A DNA stretch of 64,000 nt, from positions 518,501-582,500 of the forward strand of contig JAJOZX010002716.1 in assembly GCA_023014485.1 (NCBI GenBank). The letters run 5' to 3'. Position 1 is the stretch's first letter; every line of letters starts with the position of its first letter. The notes under the pieces were generated by a model. It saw nothing but the letters and a program-made list of their open reading frames with translations. It ran no database searches and was not told the DNA's origin. The position numbers and the translations under genes were made by a program. Shown here one piece after another: positions 19,039-30,300 of this stretch. This DNA comes from Bathynomus jamesi (Eukaryota > Arthropoda > Malacostraca > Isopoda > Cirolanidae).

Positions 19039-19559
19039 TAATACTACTAATTCACTTAGACTTGGAATATTAAAATTTTGAAATCACAATTAGAAGCCAA
19101 TGCTTTCATCTCAGTCTGTTTGATCCCAACTTCCAAGTATCAACTAAAGAAAAAAAATAAATAAAATTTGAATGAATGGAGGTATGGGAGCGGCGCTCCC
19201 GTGCGCTCCCGCAGTACTACACCCCTGATTATATATCACTATAAAGTTTTTTTTCATATATGTATTGGTTACAAAATTATATTACTTTTTATTTTAGTAT
19301 GAATATTTTCTTAGAGAGCCATTTAACAAAATTTCATTAGATTCAACATTACTAACACTGGTCGACAAAATCGAACTTTTTCTCTCATCAAAGATGTTTA
19401 CACACTTTTCTAGACCAGGTTTGTACGCTGATTCCAAATCTGTTTTCGGGTTTCCTCTAGCACATATAGTTATCGAAATATGACTGATGTTAATTTCAGC
19501 ACAATTTATCGTAAAAGTACAACTTTACTCATAAAAAGAAATGTATACTACCAACCTAA
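19039..19559. other. AT-rich interval, no gene seen
   Basis: No coding signal. A sequence starting CACTGGTCGACAAAATCG near 19357 could be the decayed left end of the older copy of the CACTA-ended family whose gene begins at 19560, but I found no matching right end. Confidence 0.4.
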
Positions 19560-19889
19560 AAACTTTGCGAGTACGATTTTCTTTTGTAAACCTTGCCTGG
19601 ATCGTCGCGGTACAACATCTAGCAGTAATCTGCCAGCATACTTTCGTTCCAGAAATCTTGTTAGCGAATTTTCATTGACTGTATGTCTTGATGGAAGCGT
19701 TCCCCTTGTTCGTAACTCACCGCGCCAAAGTTTTCTGGAAAGAAATTTAGATGCAAATGTAAAAAATTTATTTTCAAGGACATGCGACAGTCCACTTCTT
19801 GATATGCATCGAGTATTTTCTGAACTCCATCTTTGTATGCGGGAGACTTGTGGTTACCCAAGAAGTTCCCACAAATCCAATTGAAAGTC
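19560..19889 (-). pseudogene. second copy of the orphan 624-aa family, C-terminal half
   Basis: On the minus strand the sequence reads WICGNFLGNHKSPAY, MSLKINFLHLHLNFFPENFG and YEQGERFHQDIQSM, then a decayed stretch with an in-frame TAG where the intact copy has Trp (DYCW). It corresponds to residue about 450 onward of the 16654-18528 protein. It starts exactly at the left end of the Polinton. The N-terminal half is at 38107-39391 on the same strand, so the Polinton separates two halves of one gene. The plus-strand frame 19480-19884 is its antisense shadow. Confidence 0.8.
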
Positions 19890-20105
19890 AGTAGAATGGG
19901 CGCAAAATGGGAGCGTGCAATTGCAATATTGCAAGACCCCCTTCCCTTTGTTGCAATACCCCCTTCACCTTGTTGCAAGATCCCTTCCCTTTGTTGCACG
20001 ACCCCCTTCCCCCTTGTTGCAAGACCACCTTTCTTACTACCCCCACCCTCAAGGGTGCCAAAAAAAAGAAAAAAGAAGCAAGGTGGAATCCCCCACAGCT
20101 GCCAC
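19890..20105 (+). repeat. left Polinton end with C-rich minisatellite
   Basis: The first 45 bp or so are the inverted terminal repeat. Then follow four or five degenerate units of about 22-24 bp of the form CCCCCTTCCC..TTGTTGCAA, up to about 20040. Confidence 0.75.
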
Positions 20106-20275
20106 AAACTGGGGGAATCAACCTAACCTAAGAGAGAGAGAGAGAGAGAGAGGTGCATATTATTATCTTTGAGTTGCCAGATTGCACTATTTATTTAATT
20201 AAAGCATATATTCTTGACAGTTGGCTTAGAAGTCTTAAGCAGCCAGTCGGTTTAGAAGGCATAACCTGCAATTTG

Positions 20276-20326
<51 letters not shown>

Positions 20327-20727
20327 ATATATAATATATATATTTATATATATATTTAATTAAATAATATCGTTTATATATAGAATCAAAACAATTAAAT
20401 AAAACACCATTACATCATTCTGTTTATTTAGACGAATTATTGGAAAAAATTTCATGAAATATATAGAAAATAAATACACAATCAAATTAGTTCATTCTAT
20501 ACACAGTTTAAACAACGAATATATGCAATAAAAAATAATAATAGTATAAGAAATACACACCTTGAACGAAGAATATATATACAATCAAAAAATATATAAC
20601 CGATGAATATATATAATAAAAAAATAAAATGAAAAATAATAATAAAAGAAATAGACAGTTTTAAACGATGGAATATAATCATCAAAATAATAGTACAGGA
20701 GAAATCTGTATATACACTGCGCTTAAC
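20106..20727. other. Polinton interior, microsatellites, no gene seen
   Basis: (GA)n at about 20131-20153, (CA)n at about 20278-20312 and a TA-rich stretch to 20350, then AT-rich sequence with no coding signal. Confidence 0.6.
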
Positions 20728-20970
20728 TTAAACACTAAACTCGCACGTGATCAAGTCTACAGTTACATCATTGTTGCTTTGCACTATGAAATAAATACGA
20801 TTTAACATTATTTCACCGCTGAAGTTAGAGGGATGCTTATACTCGATGTAAAGGGCCTTCATTTCGTTCAATACTATTTTTGTGCCCACTTTGCATTCGG
20901 TTGGCAAGTTATCTTTAAACACGGACAGAATACAATCAAAAGCACGTACAAAGAGGTCATCGTTAGCCAT
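20728..20970 (-). CDS. uncharacterised 80-aa ORF in the Polinton
   Basis: A clean ATG-to-stop frame of 80 codons, starting MANDDLFVRAFDCILSVF and ending LITCEFSV. It is the first open frame inside the left end and lies on the polymerase strand. No zinc, membrane or signal motif is visible; the composition is that of a small globular protein. Polintons carry several small structural or accessory genes, but I cannot match it to one. It could be a remnant of a longer gene cut by the CR1 insertion that starts about 270 bases away. Confidence 0.4.
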   Translation of the reverse strand: MANDDLFVRAFDCILSVFKDNLPTECKVGTKIVLNEMKALYIEYKHPSNFSGEIMLNRIYFIVQSNNDVTVDLITCEFSV

Positions 20971-21236
20971 AACATCATTATTAAATTCAAGTTTATAATG
21001 ACTCTGTACTGAACGGACGCATTTCCTGAGCTCTCTGATATTGCATCTACTTTGGCATATTGCTAAGAATTTTACTTTTGGAAAGTTTTGAATTTTATAT
21101 ACTTGCGTTTATATTCACATTGTTATAGTTAAGTAATTGAATATTAGTGGATTTTAGCGATTTAGAAGTTTTCATAGCGTGCCGGCTTAATTTAACTTAA
21201 ACTTGTGACGGTTATAAACTAATTTTTAACTGCGCG

Positions 21237-22267
21237 ATGCCGTCGCAGAAAGCGTCGTGTGTTAGGTGTGGGGTAAACCGGTGGTATTCGGAATTTAAAG
21301 ATTATAACGGCGGTCCTATGGCGATTACCGAGAGATCAGTTTGTTTCTTTTGGAAGTTAAGGGAGGAAATAGTTGACATAAAACGCAGTGTACGTGAGGT
21401 AACGGAAAGACTTGCAACGCTTAATGAGGGCAGGGGTAGGGCTACGGTTGACGAAAGCCGAACCAATACTAACGTTGAAGACGTTAGTAATTTGAAGGGT
21501 GAGGTGTGTAACTTAGTTTCTAGTTTAGGTAGCTTGTCGGAAAGGTTGGATAGAGTTGAGGAAGGGGTTAAGGTTGGCCCGAGATTAGTAGATGGGGAGG
21601 GATTTAGGGAAGTTAAGGGTGGAGCTAGGCCGCGTACGTTAGGTGATAGGAATCCCCCCCTATCGAGGTTTCGAACCCTTTCGCCCATATGGAAAGGGAC
21701 GTGAATGATGAGGAAACTATTTTGATTGGGGACTCTTTAGTGCGCCATATGGACACAGAGTTCGTTAAATGGCATCCAACCAAGAGCAGGATGGTCTGTC
21801 TCCCAGGGGCCAGGGTTGACAGAGTTAGAGACGAGATGGACAGGATTGACGTTGCCTCCCGTCACTCGATGTTGGTGACGATGGTAGGGGACAACGTCTC
21901 GTATAGGCCCGATACGAGAGTGCCTGACCTTTTGGAGAGATATAGGGGGTTAATTAGGTCCCTAAAGGCGAGGTCAGATATGTCTTTAGTATTAGGTATT
22001 ACCCTAGGCACGGTTTGGGTCTTAGGATTACGTCTCAAACAATATTTTTGAATAATAAATTAGAAGAGATTTGTGTTGAGGAAAATGTACCCTTCGTAAA
22101 CTGTGGTCAGAATTCAGTGATCCTAGCCTTTTTATAAAAGATGGGGTGCATTTTAATGAAATAGGTAATGCTAGGCTAGGTAGGTTAATTGACGAAAACG
22201 TACGAAAGCTGTATAGGTCGAAGCCTTCTTTAAACGTTGGGGGTCCGGGGAACGCGGGCCCGACGTG
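21237..22267 (+). pseudogene. CR1-like ORF1: Cys motif, coiled coil, SGNH esterase
   Basis: From ATG at 21237 the frame starts MPSQKASCVRCGVNRWYSEF with a C-x2-C pair and a later Cys-Phe-Phe-Trp. A heptad-like region follows (EEIVDIKRSVREVTERLATL), then NLKGEVCNLVSSLGSLSERL. A shift to the frame at 21689 gives SGNH-hydrolase block I, ILIGDSLVRHMDTEF. After another shift, the last block is DGVHFNEIGNARLGRL, carrying the Asp and His of the catalytic set. Block III reads VGDNVSYRPD, where GxND is usual. ORF1 esterases of CR1-type elements are thought to help particles interact with membranes or lipids. Two frameshifts make it inactive. Confidence 0.7.
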
Positions 22268-22970
22268 AAAAATAGTTTAAAACGCCGGCCCGTGGTAAAA
22301 AATAACTTAATCGTCTTTTATTGTAACGCGCGTAGTATTAGAAATAAATTAAACGAATTTAAGGCGATAATTTATTCCGGCAACTACGATATAGTTGCTA
22401 TCACTGAAACGGGGTTAAATACCGTGACTCGGGACTTGTTCGGGGAACTTGATATATCGGGTTTTAAACTCTTTACTAATGATAGGTTACATAGGTTTGG
22501 TGGCGGCGTTTTACTGTACATTCGTAATTCCCTTAGGGTTATCGAGGTTAAGATAGATTTTCCGGCAGCAATTAATGCGATATGCGTTGAAGTTAGGGCG
22601 CGTAGTATTAGTTTTAATTTTGTTGTTGTTTATAGACCTCCCGTTCAACCCCTCGATACCGATACTAGATTTTACGCACTTCTTGATAATTTATTCACAA
22701 TCGGAATAGTATAATTGTCGGAGACTTTAACTGCCCTAATGTTAATTACGAGACTTTTACTGGTAATGAGGAGGGTTTGAGATTGATTGAGTTCATGGAG
22801 GATAATTTTTTATGACAGATGGTTACCGAACCAACGCGCGGTGACAATATTTTAGATTTGGTGATGACGAACGGCGAAAATATAGTCGAAGGTTTAGAAG
22901 TAGGCGAGAGTTTAGGCTGTAGTGATCATCAAATTTTTAGGTTTAAGTTATTGATTGAAAACACTAAGGA
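22265..22970 (+). pseudogene. CR1-like apurinic-type endonuclease domain, copy b
   Basis: The first frame (22265-22714) has FYCNARSIRNKLNEFKAIIY, YDIVAITETGL with the catalytic Glu, RFGGGVLLYIRNS and VVVYRPPVQP. A frameshift follows; then come IVGDFNCPN (metal/nucleophile Asp and Asn), a TGA at 22813, and PTRGDNILDLVMTN with SDHQIFRF, the catalytic Asp-His. All exonuclease-endonuclease-phosphatase signature boxes are thus present, although split. The domain would nick chromosomal DNA to prime reverse transcription. It continues directly into the RT linker. Confidence 0.75.
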
Positions 22971-25081
22971 TTGTAACGTAATAGAAGTCCCTGATTTTCG
23001 TAGGGCTAATTTTGATAGTTTTGTGGATAGGATGGGAGTAGTGGACTGGGATAATTTATTTATGGGTAATGACACAAATTTGCATTGGGAGGCGTTTAAA
23101 GAAAGTTTTATGAATATTGAAAGGGAGTTTATTCCTCGTAGGCCCAAGCGTGCTAGAAATCATGGTGGGCCCAAATGGTGGACTAGGGAAATAGGCGAGT
23201 TCATAAACGAGCGTAACAGAGCGTATAGACTTAATAAGCGCAATGGCATGGCAACTAACTTTAATAGATATATCGAGCTTAGCCATCAGGTTAAAATATC
23301 AGTTAGGAATGCTAAGCGTAATTTAGAGATACTTATAGCTGCGGATAGTAAACATAACCCAAAAAAGTTTTTTGACTACGTCAATAATCGTAAGCCGATA
23401 AAAGATAATATAGGCCCTCTAGTGGATGTTAACGGCGCTCTGGCTTCTGACGCTCAGGCGATGGCGGGTATTTTCAGTAACTTTTTTGTGACAGTTTTTA
23501 CCGTAGAAGACGTAAATAATGTCCCCGACGTGGACGATATCGTTCCATTTAGTAGCGAGACTATTTTGGATGAAATAACTGTTTACGAGGGTGAGATTGC
23601 GCATTATATCGATAGGCTAAAAGTTAGCAAAGCTCCAGGCCCTGACGCTTTTTATCCCAGGCATTTGAAAGATTTGAAAGACGTTATCGTAGGCCCCTCA
23701 ACGAAGATTTTTAATCAGTCACTCTAAACGGGGATTATTCCTGAAGACTTCAAATTAGCTAACGTCACGCCCATGTTTAAAAAAGGCGAACGCACAGTAG
23801 CTAGCAATTATAGGCCCATTAGCTTAACGTCAATTGTCGGTAAACTTTTCGAATCCGTAGTTACGGATCGTATCATCGATCACTTAGAAAGTAGAGATTT
23901 CATTAATAGTAGTCAGCATGGGTTTCGACGCCATAGATCTTGTTTAACTAATTTGTTAGAATTTTATAACGAAATAGTGCGCGAATACGATAGGCATAGA
24001 GCGGCTGACGTTATTTATTTAGATTTAAAAAGGCGTTCGATACAGTTCCGCATAGGAGATTAATTGCGAAGGTTAAAGCGCACGGTATACGCGGTCAGGT
24101 AGCTAACTGGTTAGAGGAATGGCTTCGTGCTAGGAGACAGAGGGTCGTTGTTAATGGTAGTGAATCGGGGTGGTTGGCTGTAGGTAGCGGTGTCCCACAG
24201 GGATCAGTGTTAGGCCCATTGCTATTTGTAATTTACATTAACGACATAGATGTAGGATTGACTAGGAACGTGTCAAAATTCGCGGACGATACTAAAATAG
24301 GCGGTAAGGTTGTTAAGAGGACGATAGAAATAGGCTGCAAGACGATGTAAATAGGATTATGGAATGGACGGATAAGTGGCAGATGCAATTTAACGTAGAC
24401 AAATGTAAAGATTTGCTTATAGGTTCTCGTAACAATAATTATACGTACACGATGGATGGTAGAGTTAGCAAGCGTTGACGAGGAAGTAGATTTAGGCGTA
24501 CGCGTATCTAAGGATTTAAAAGTTAGGAACCAGTGCCTGGAGTCTTGCGCAAAAGCTAATAGGATATTAGGCTTCATAGCGCGTAATTTCGAATTTAAAT
24601 CGAAGGATATTATATTGCCCCTTTACAAGTCCCTAGTCAGGCCTCATTTAGAATATGCCGTTCAGTTTTGGTGGCCGTATTTGCGTGAGGATATTGATAG
24701 GTTAGAAAGGGTTCAGCGTCGTGCCACGAAACTAATTCCGTCATTGCGCAACAAGCCTTATGAAGATAGGATTAAAGAGTTAGACTTGCATTGACTCGAA
24801 ACTAGGAGATTAAGGAGGAGCTTATTGAAGTTTTCAAAATCTTTAATAACATTGATAACGTAAATTTTGACAAACTGTTCACTTTCGATAATAGCAATAC
24901 TCGTAATAACGGATTTAAGTTGCGTGGCAGACGTTTCGTTACTAATATCGCTAAAAACTTCTTTACGTTTAAAGTAATTGATAAATGGAATAATATTCCT
25001 GCGCCTGTCGTGAACTCTACCAGCGTTAATATGTTTAAGAACCGTTTAGATAGGCATTTTAAAAATATTAACGTTGTTTAA
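22971..25081 (+). pseudogene. CR1-like reverse transcriptase, copy b
   Basis: The frame to 23727 ends at a TAA where the related copies have Glu (NQSL-stop-TG), then continues in the same frame with PMFKKGERTVASNYRPISLT and QHGFRRHRSCLTNLLEF. A shift near 24035 leads to SGVPQGSVLGPLLFVIYIND and the catalytic KFADDTKIGG box; after another shift comes the thumb, LVRPHLEYAVQFWWPYLRED. The C-terminal SNTRNNGFKLRGRRF-like block and KWNNIPAPVVNSTSVNMFKN end near 25080. Few lesions per kilobase suggest a relatively young copy. Confidence 0.8.
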
Positions 25082-25710
25082 AATAAAAAAAACAATTAGC
25101 AACAGGAGCTCTGGGGGTGGTGGTCGAGGATGAGTCTGTTGACGATGATGCCAGCTTGTATCATGCCATCGTGTGATGCCAGCAATGAAATTATTATAAA
25201 AAAATTAGACTAACACGAACGTAGATGTAGCTCGTAGCGTAAACTAACCCACTGTTTGTTTAACTTTACCTACTTTTTTTTCTTATCCTCTCCTTACTTG
25301 CATGTCTGTAACTTTCTTTACTTGCATGTCTGTAGTTTGCATGGTATGACAGTGAGTTAAGACTGTGTTTGCATGGTTTGTAAGCGTTCTTATTTTACTT
25401 CTCTTCATCTTTCACCCCTTTCCTATTCTCTTCGACTATTTTTCCGACTTGCCGGCAGTGGCCGGCGGACGATGATGGGGAGTCTTTTTTCTCTTTTTCT
25501 TAATGAATGTTAACCCACGGTTGATAAGTTTTGCTACTTACTTAACCTCTTATTCTCTTCTCTTAACCCCCTACTCTTTTCTTTCTCTCAGGCTAACCTT
25601 AGAGTGGATCTTAGGGTATTTGTTAGCCTTAGCTTCTGTAGATCTGTATATTCCTTTCCAATCGAAGGTTTATACTTACCGATCCGAGCTTTTCAATCGT
25701 GAACTCATCT
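25082..25710. other. CR1 3' UTR and Polinton interior, no gene seen
   Basis: A short A-rich stretch follows the RT. Further on are a repeated TTACTTGCATGTCTGTA motif (about 25296-25335) and pyrimidine-rich sequence. The CR1/Polinton junction is somewhere here but I cannot place it. Confidence 0.5.
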
Positions 25711-26274
25711 TCACAATGCATAGCGGCAGTTGAAATAATCTTCTAAATCGTAACGACAGCTGCTCATTATATAAAGAAATAGTTCTTCAGGGTGAACGGT
25801 GTAGGTGAGCTCTTCCCTGTACTGCTCAATTCCTTTGTACCAAAGTTCATGATATTTCGAAGAGTCTAAAGCTTTTAAATAAGCATTCAGCTCTAGACCA
25901 TTCTCGCATTGTTCAGTCCTACACTCGGTAAACCCGTCGAGCAGAGCAGTGGATGCGTATTCAAGAACAGTATCAAAATAAATCATATAAGAAACATGCG
26001 CATCTAATACAGGCTTCAGCTTGCGGAAACCGACGACTTCAAACAGTCTGTTGAGGATGAAACGGTTTCGCGTGGAGACAAGAACGTTATTATCAGAAGC
26101 ATTCTTCCACATCAATTGTATATCAATGCATGGCTGATCTTTATTTATACACAACGTGCAAACAGTAGCACATGAGGACGTATCACTAATCTGGTCTCTT
26201 CTTGTACCTACACCTGCAGGTATTTTATAACGATCCTCACTCCACTTCTCAACTACCACAAAGACTCTATTCAT
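25711..26274 (-). CDS. uncharacterised 187-aa Polinton ORF
   Basis: An ATG-started open frame of 187 codons beginning MNRVFVVVEKWSEDRYKIPA. A Cys-rich patch lies at residues 33-49 (SSCATVCTLCINKDQPC) and the C-terminus is acidic/aromatic (ELFLYIMSSCRYDLEDYFN). No transmembrane helix is visible. It lies on the polymerase strand, downstream of the polymerase gene in transcription order, so it is probably an original Polinton gene. I do not recognise it as integrase, ATPase, protease or capsid. Its intactness contrasts with the broken polymerase. Confidence 0.45.
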   Translation of the reverse strand: MNRVFVVVEKWSEDRYKIPAGVGTRRDQISDTSSCATVCTLCINKDQPCIDIQLMWKNASDNNVLVSTRNRFILNRLFEVVGFRKLKPVLDAHVSYMIYFDTVLEYASTALLDGFTECRTEQCENGLELNAYLKALDSSKYHELWYKGIEQYREELTYTVHPEELFLYIMSSCRYDLEDYFNCRYAL

Positions 26275-26857
26275 CTCCTCAACACTTAAATAAACACATT
26301 CCGTTTACTAGAGTCTGATTGTCTACAAGTCGTTTCCAGTGCATAGATAATGGCACCGGTTTTACGCCTGAACACGCCCAATGACTAGGTCACGGACACA
26401 TCGTACACGGCATTGAGAATGCTCCTCAAAGGAAGCCCCATTGTATTCTATTGTGAGGAGTGCACGCCCAGTCGGTTCACGCTCTGAGATGATTATGAGC
26501 CACAGGTGAGCGGATCGGCTCGACGGGAGGTGTGGAGAAGTGAGTCACACCATAAGCTGATGAATCGTGTACGGTGTTGTTCCGACGTGAAAGAGTCATG
26601 TGAATACTTGTATCCTATTATGCTGGGTAGGTGTTTTGAGAAATTTTCAGAAACATGGAGCAATACCGGTTTTAATGTTTTATCACTCCCACTCCCCAGA
26701 ATGCACACCAGAAGTTTTCGTTCAGGGGGATTTTCACGAACTAAACACATTTTACTCAAACTCCGGCGCACTATTTGAGAGAAACGTGTGCCCATATTTT
26801 TCATTTTTGCTTAGCAGACGATGCTATACTAAATTCTATTAAAAAAATAGGCAGACC
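26275..26857. other. unassigned interval in the Polinton
   Basis: Short open frames exist on both strands (plus 26506-26842, minus 26804-26493) but none has a recognisable motif or clear coding bias. A decayed gene is possible. Confidence 0.4.
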
Positions 26858-27118
26858 TCACTCCAAACCTCGTGTTGTTTCTTCCACTTCACGGTATATG
26901 TAAGCTTTTATAAAGTTTAGTCCTACGACATAGTCCATTATATCGTTTGTACCACGAAATCCTGCAATGCTCTCGCCAGAATAGCTGTAGAGTATTTGTA
27001 CCTCTTGTTCCTCGAGCTTCGCACGGTTGAATGTAGCCTTAAAAGTATCAAAGGAGGGTGGAATAGGGACTTTTTCAGTATCCACCACATCTTCACACTT
27101 TGCCGAATACCACATCAT
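26858..27118 (-). CDS. uncharacterised 86-aa Polinton ORF
   Basis: A clean frame of 86 codons, starting MMWYSAKCEDVVDTEKVPIP and ending REVEETTRGLE. The polymerase pseudogene ends about 260 bases upstream on the same strand, across a (CA)n tract. No motif is recognised; the high Glu/Asp/Val content looks like real protein rather than chance. It may be a small accessory gene or a fragment of one. Confidence 0.35.
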   Translation of the reverse strand: MMWYSAKCEDVVDTEKVPIPPSFDTFKATFNRAKLEEQEVQILYSYSGESIAGFRGTNDIMDYVVGLNFIKAYIYREVEETTRGLE

Positions 27119-27316
27119 AAACGTCGAGCATGCAATATTAAAGGTAGCATTACTACTTTTCGTCTACGTGAGATTTCTTCACACGCATGTCTGAGAGCCA
27201 AGGCTTGCAGCGGTCAACTGAACACACAGGGTAGACATATGCCCAGGTAGAAACAGGAGTCACGTGACCACTGATCGACCATACATGGGGCGGAGCTTAG
27301 GCCTTTTCCTTTATAT

Positions 27317-27370
<54 letters not shown>
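27317..27370 (+). repeat. (CA)n microsatellite
   Basis: About 27 CA dinucleotides between the polymerase 3' end and the 86-aa ORF. Confidence 0.9.
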
Positions 27371-27371
<1 letters not shown>

Positions 27372-27380
27372 TATGAAACG

Positions 27381-30300
27381 CTAATTGAAGCACGATTTAT
27401 TTAATAAACATATCGAATTATTCAAGGTGTATATATACACAAACACGAGAAATAAATAAAATAAACGTATCGTTAACAAATAGATAAACATATATATATA
27501 TATGTAAAACAATCGAGGATTAAAGTATCCAAACGGTACGGTATCATACGTACCAGGCACCTGGTAATATTTCCTATAGGTGTTACGGCATTCCTTCATA
27601 CCCCTAAGTTCCTTCACGCTCCCCAGCTTCTGGGCCAGAAAATTTTTGGTCCCTACAGTCAGTTGGGGAGGCTGGTCGCCCTCATCTTCCAAGCACACTA
27701 GATCCTTCAACGAGTCAAAGTTAACGACCCGCCGGTTCGCCTGGTTAAGCGTAATACCCTTAGCCTTCACGATATATTTCATATCCTCCCCCACCCTCAC
27801 CCGAACCCCATAAGTATTTGGACCTGTTGAGACAAAATAGTCAGCATATGCAATGTCTCCATACTCATCCTTGATCTCATCAGTTAACTCTCCGAGGAGT
27901 TCACCAATAGGCGGCATGTATTCACCCGCCCTCGCTGTGACTATCACACTATCTGTGTCAGCGTACAGAACCCTCTGCCCAAAAGAATGCAATAGACCCA
28001 AAAGTGCGTATGCTGTTGTGAAGCTGGCTACAGGTATGTTTGTAACACGCGATGTGTCTGTGGCTAATTCGGTGAAGTTGTACTTTATTATGTACGTATT
28101 AACTACATTCATGATCTCTATAACTACTTTATCGGGAGCGTTGGCATAATCCCAGACTTCACTATAACTTTGGGGCAAATGAACGTTCCCCTTGCCTGTA
28201 TTGTGTGCAAATTTTCCCCAAAGACTATTTAGACACAACTTTGCACTCAAGCGCTTGCCAGTGTTCTTTACAATTTGGGAACGGTCAAGCTGTAGCCCTT
28301 CACGGTCGCAGTAACGTTGAATATACGCCGATTTTTCTTCTTCGGTATCAACTCCTCGCGGATAACCTGATGCCTCTACTTTATCCTTCAAAAAAGTGTT
28401 TATATATGGCGTGAAAAGGTTGGGTAGCTTCTGAAACCTGAACACCTCATATATCTTCAGTATTCTGTAGCCATGGCGAACGGCTAGGGACAGCTCAGGG
28501 CTTGTATACGCCTCTGATCTTCCGCTGGTTGGTTAGTGTGATTATAAATCCCATTGTTCTTCTCTGCGCACTTCGCGCACAGGGGAAACATGAGCTTGTG
28601 GTCTATAACGACGAGTAAGATCGACATCCATAAATCGCGAGGGGAGAGCACATCTACGAAAGAAAGACCGAAATAGTACTTGTTCAAATTTGTTGAAAAC
28701 ACCTCGATGGTGGACAGGTCAGGTCCCACCAGTTTTTCAGGTGCACCTACTGGGTACGGATTGTTCTTCATCACGTAGGGGTATAAAAAACAGAAGCCGT
28801 AGTAATGGAGTTTCACGCCCTCCGTAGGCGGATAGTATAGCTTGAAGGGATTTGTACACCCTCCGAACAAGCTATCACCGCATTTGAGAGGATCCAACAC
28901 CATTGAATGCTTGATGGTGTTTATTTCTTCACGGTACTGTCCATCTTTTTCCATCCGTGCATCATACTCATGCTCCAACAAGACCTTGTGAGTGAATTGA
29001 GAGCCTATAAGCTGATCGCGGGTGCGGGTCCATGGAAAGACTGTCGGCAGAAGAACTACCGTGGATATCAACTACGATTCCACCAGCAACCGTTAAAGGA
29101 GTACACAGTCTTCTCACCAGTGGCACGGTTTTCGCTTAGATCATCAACCCATCAAACACGACCACTGATCTTAATGGGTACTTCCTCCGTGTTGCAAGCA
29201 TACTTTATGTATACACCTGTCTGCTGCTGTATGTGTATGAGCCAGTAAATAGCCTTGTCCCCATAACTGCGGGGATTGTTTCTGTGAATGACGGTTAAGG
29301 TGCCTTTAGGCATGAAATTATATTTGAACACTGTAAAGCACAATGAGGCAATCGTGGTTGCGACTTGCAACGAATCGCATTTGAGACGGTCTATATACAT
29401 CTTTCTAAAGGCCTGGAAACATACTCTAAGCACGTGCACATCATTCACGCAATAGCGCTCACATTCATCCGCGATATTGTAAGGATTAGATTCATTAAAA
29501 CTGTTGTAGTAGCGGTCAAAATCTTCACGCTCACTACCACACATGTTGGCATAGTTAAAGTAATGTTTGGGTGGAGGTAGTCCTACGTAATTTAAAGTGT
29601 CGATAGTGAGGAAAGTGTAAGGGAAATACCCTTTTGAAACTTCGGCGGCTACGCCCATTACCTTGGGTACCTTGGCTAACTTACGAGGTGTGAATAATAA
29701 AGTGTCTTTAAACTGCACATTACCTCTTATTTATAAGCTTATCTGTATAAGTTTTATTCCTCTTTTCAAGGGATCGCCTTTAAATATCTCCGATGAATCG
29801 TGCTGAAGTAGCTCCTTATAAAGGAACTGTGTGCCAAATTTTGCCCCGTTATGGGCAAGAATATACGAAGTCATTTTTTCGAACGTGTCCGCTAACTTAA
29901 CAATATAGGACACAAAGAGTTTCACGGGACTGTCGTGTGCAATCGTTTTAAAAACGTTTGTCCGTTTACCACATTTGTGACACTCATCACACTCGACTTC
30001 CATGCACTCATCACAGATAGTCTGGCATACAAGTATGAAACATACCACATTCACAGATTCTCATTTTCCTGCACGTGCCAATTGATTTATGAAGCTCAAA
30101 ACAGTTATTATTGAAAAATGTGCGTCTGCATAATTACAGTCCCTCTTTTCAGCTTCAGTCACACAGCTTTCACATTTGGAGCTTTCACACTGCGCACATA
30201 CCATGTGGCAATCCTTACAATGTTTCACTATATCATCCGTAAACTCGAGACATTCCTTACAGAAATCATGATGCCTTCCATATTTTCGACTTTTATTATA

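Larger units (their letters stand above)
21237..25081 (+). mobile_element. CR1-like non-LTR retrotransposon, copy b, near full length
   Basis: Contains in order an ORF1 with Cys motif, coiled coil and SGNH esterase, an endonuclease and a reverse transcriptase, over 3.8 kb. Only a handful of frameshifts and stops break it, making it the best-preserved CR1-like copy in the window. The leader probably begins near 21000-21236, and the 3' UTR runs past 25081, after which a 19-bp segment (CTTTACTTGCATGTCTGTA-type) is repeated at about 25295-25335. It sits inside the Polinton and is therefore younger than it. No target duplication could be delimited. Confidence 0.8.

Noticed and set aside
19480..19884. 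A 134-codon plus-strand gene
   Set aside because: It is antisense to the recognisable C-terminal half of the orphan transposase-like gene.
26493..26842. Overlapping ORFs on both strands as Polinton capsid or protease genes
   Set aside because: No recognisable motif or catalytic residues, and the frames overlap on opposite strands without a coding preference.
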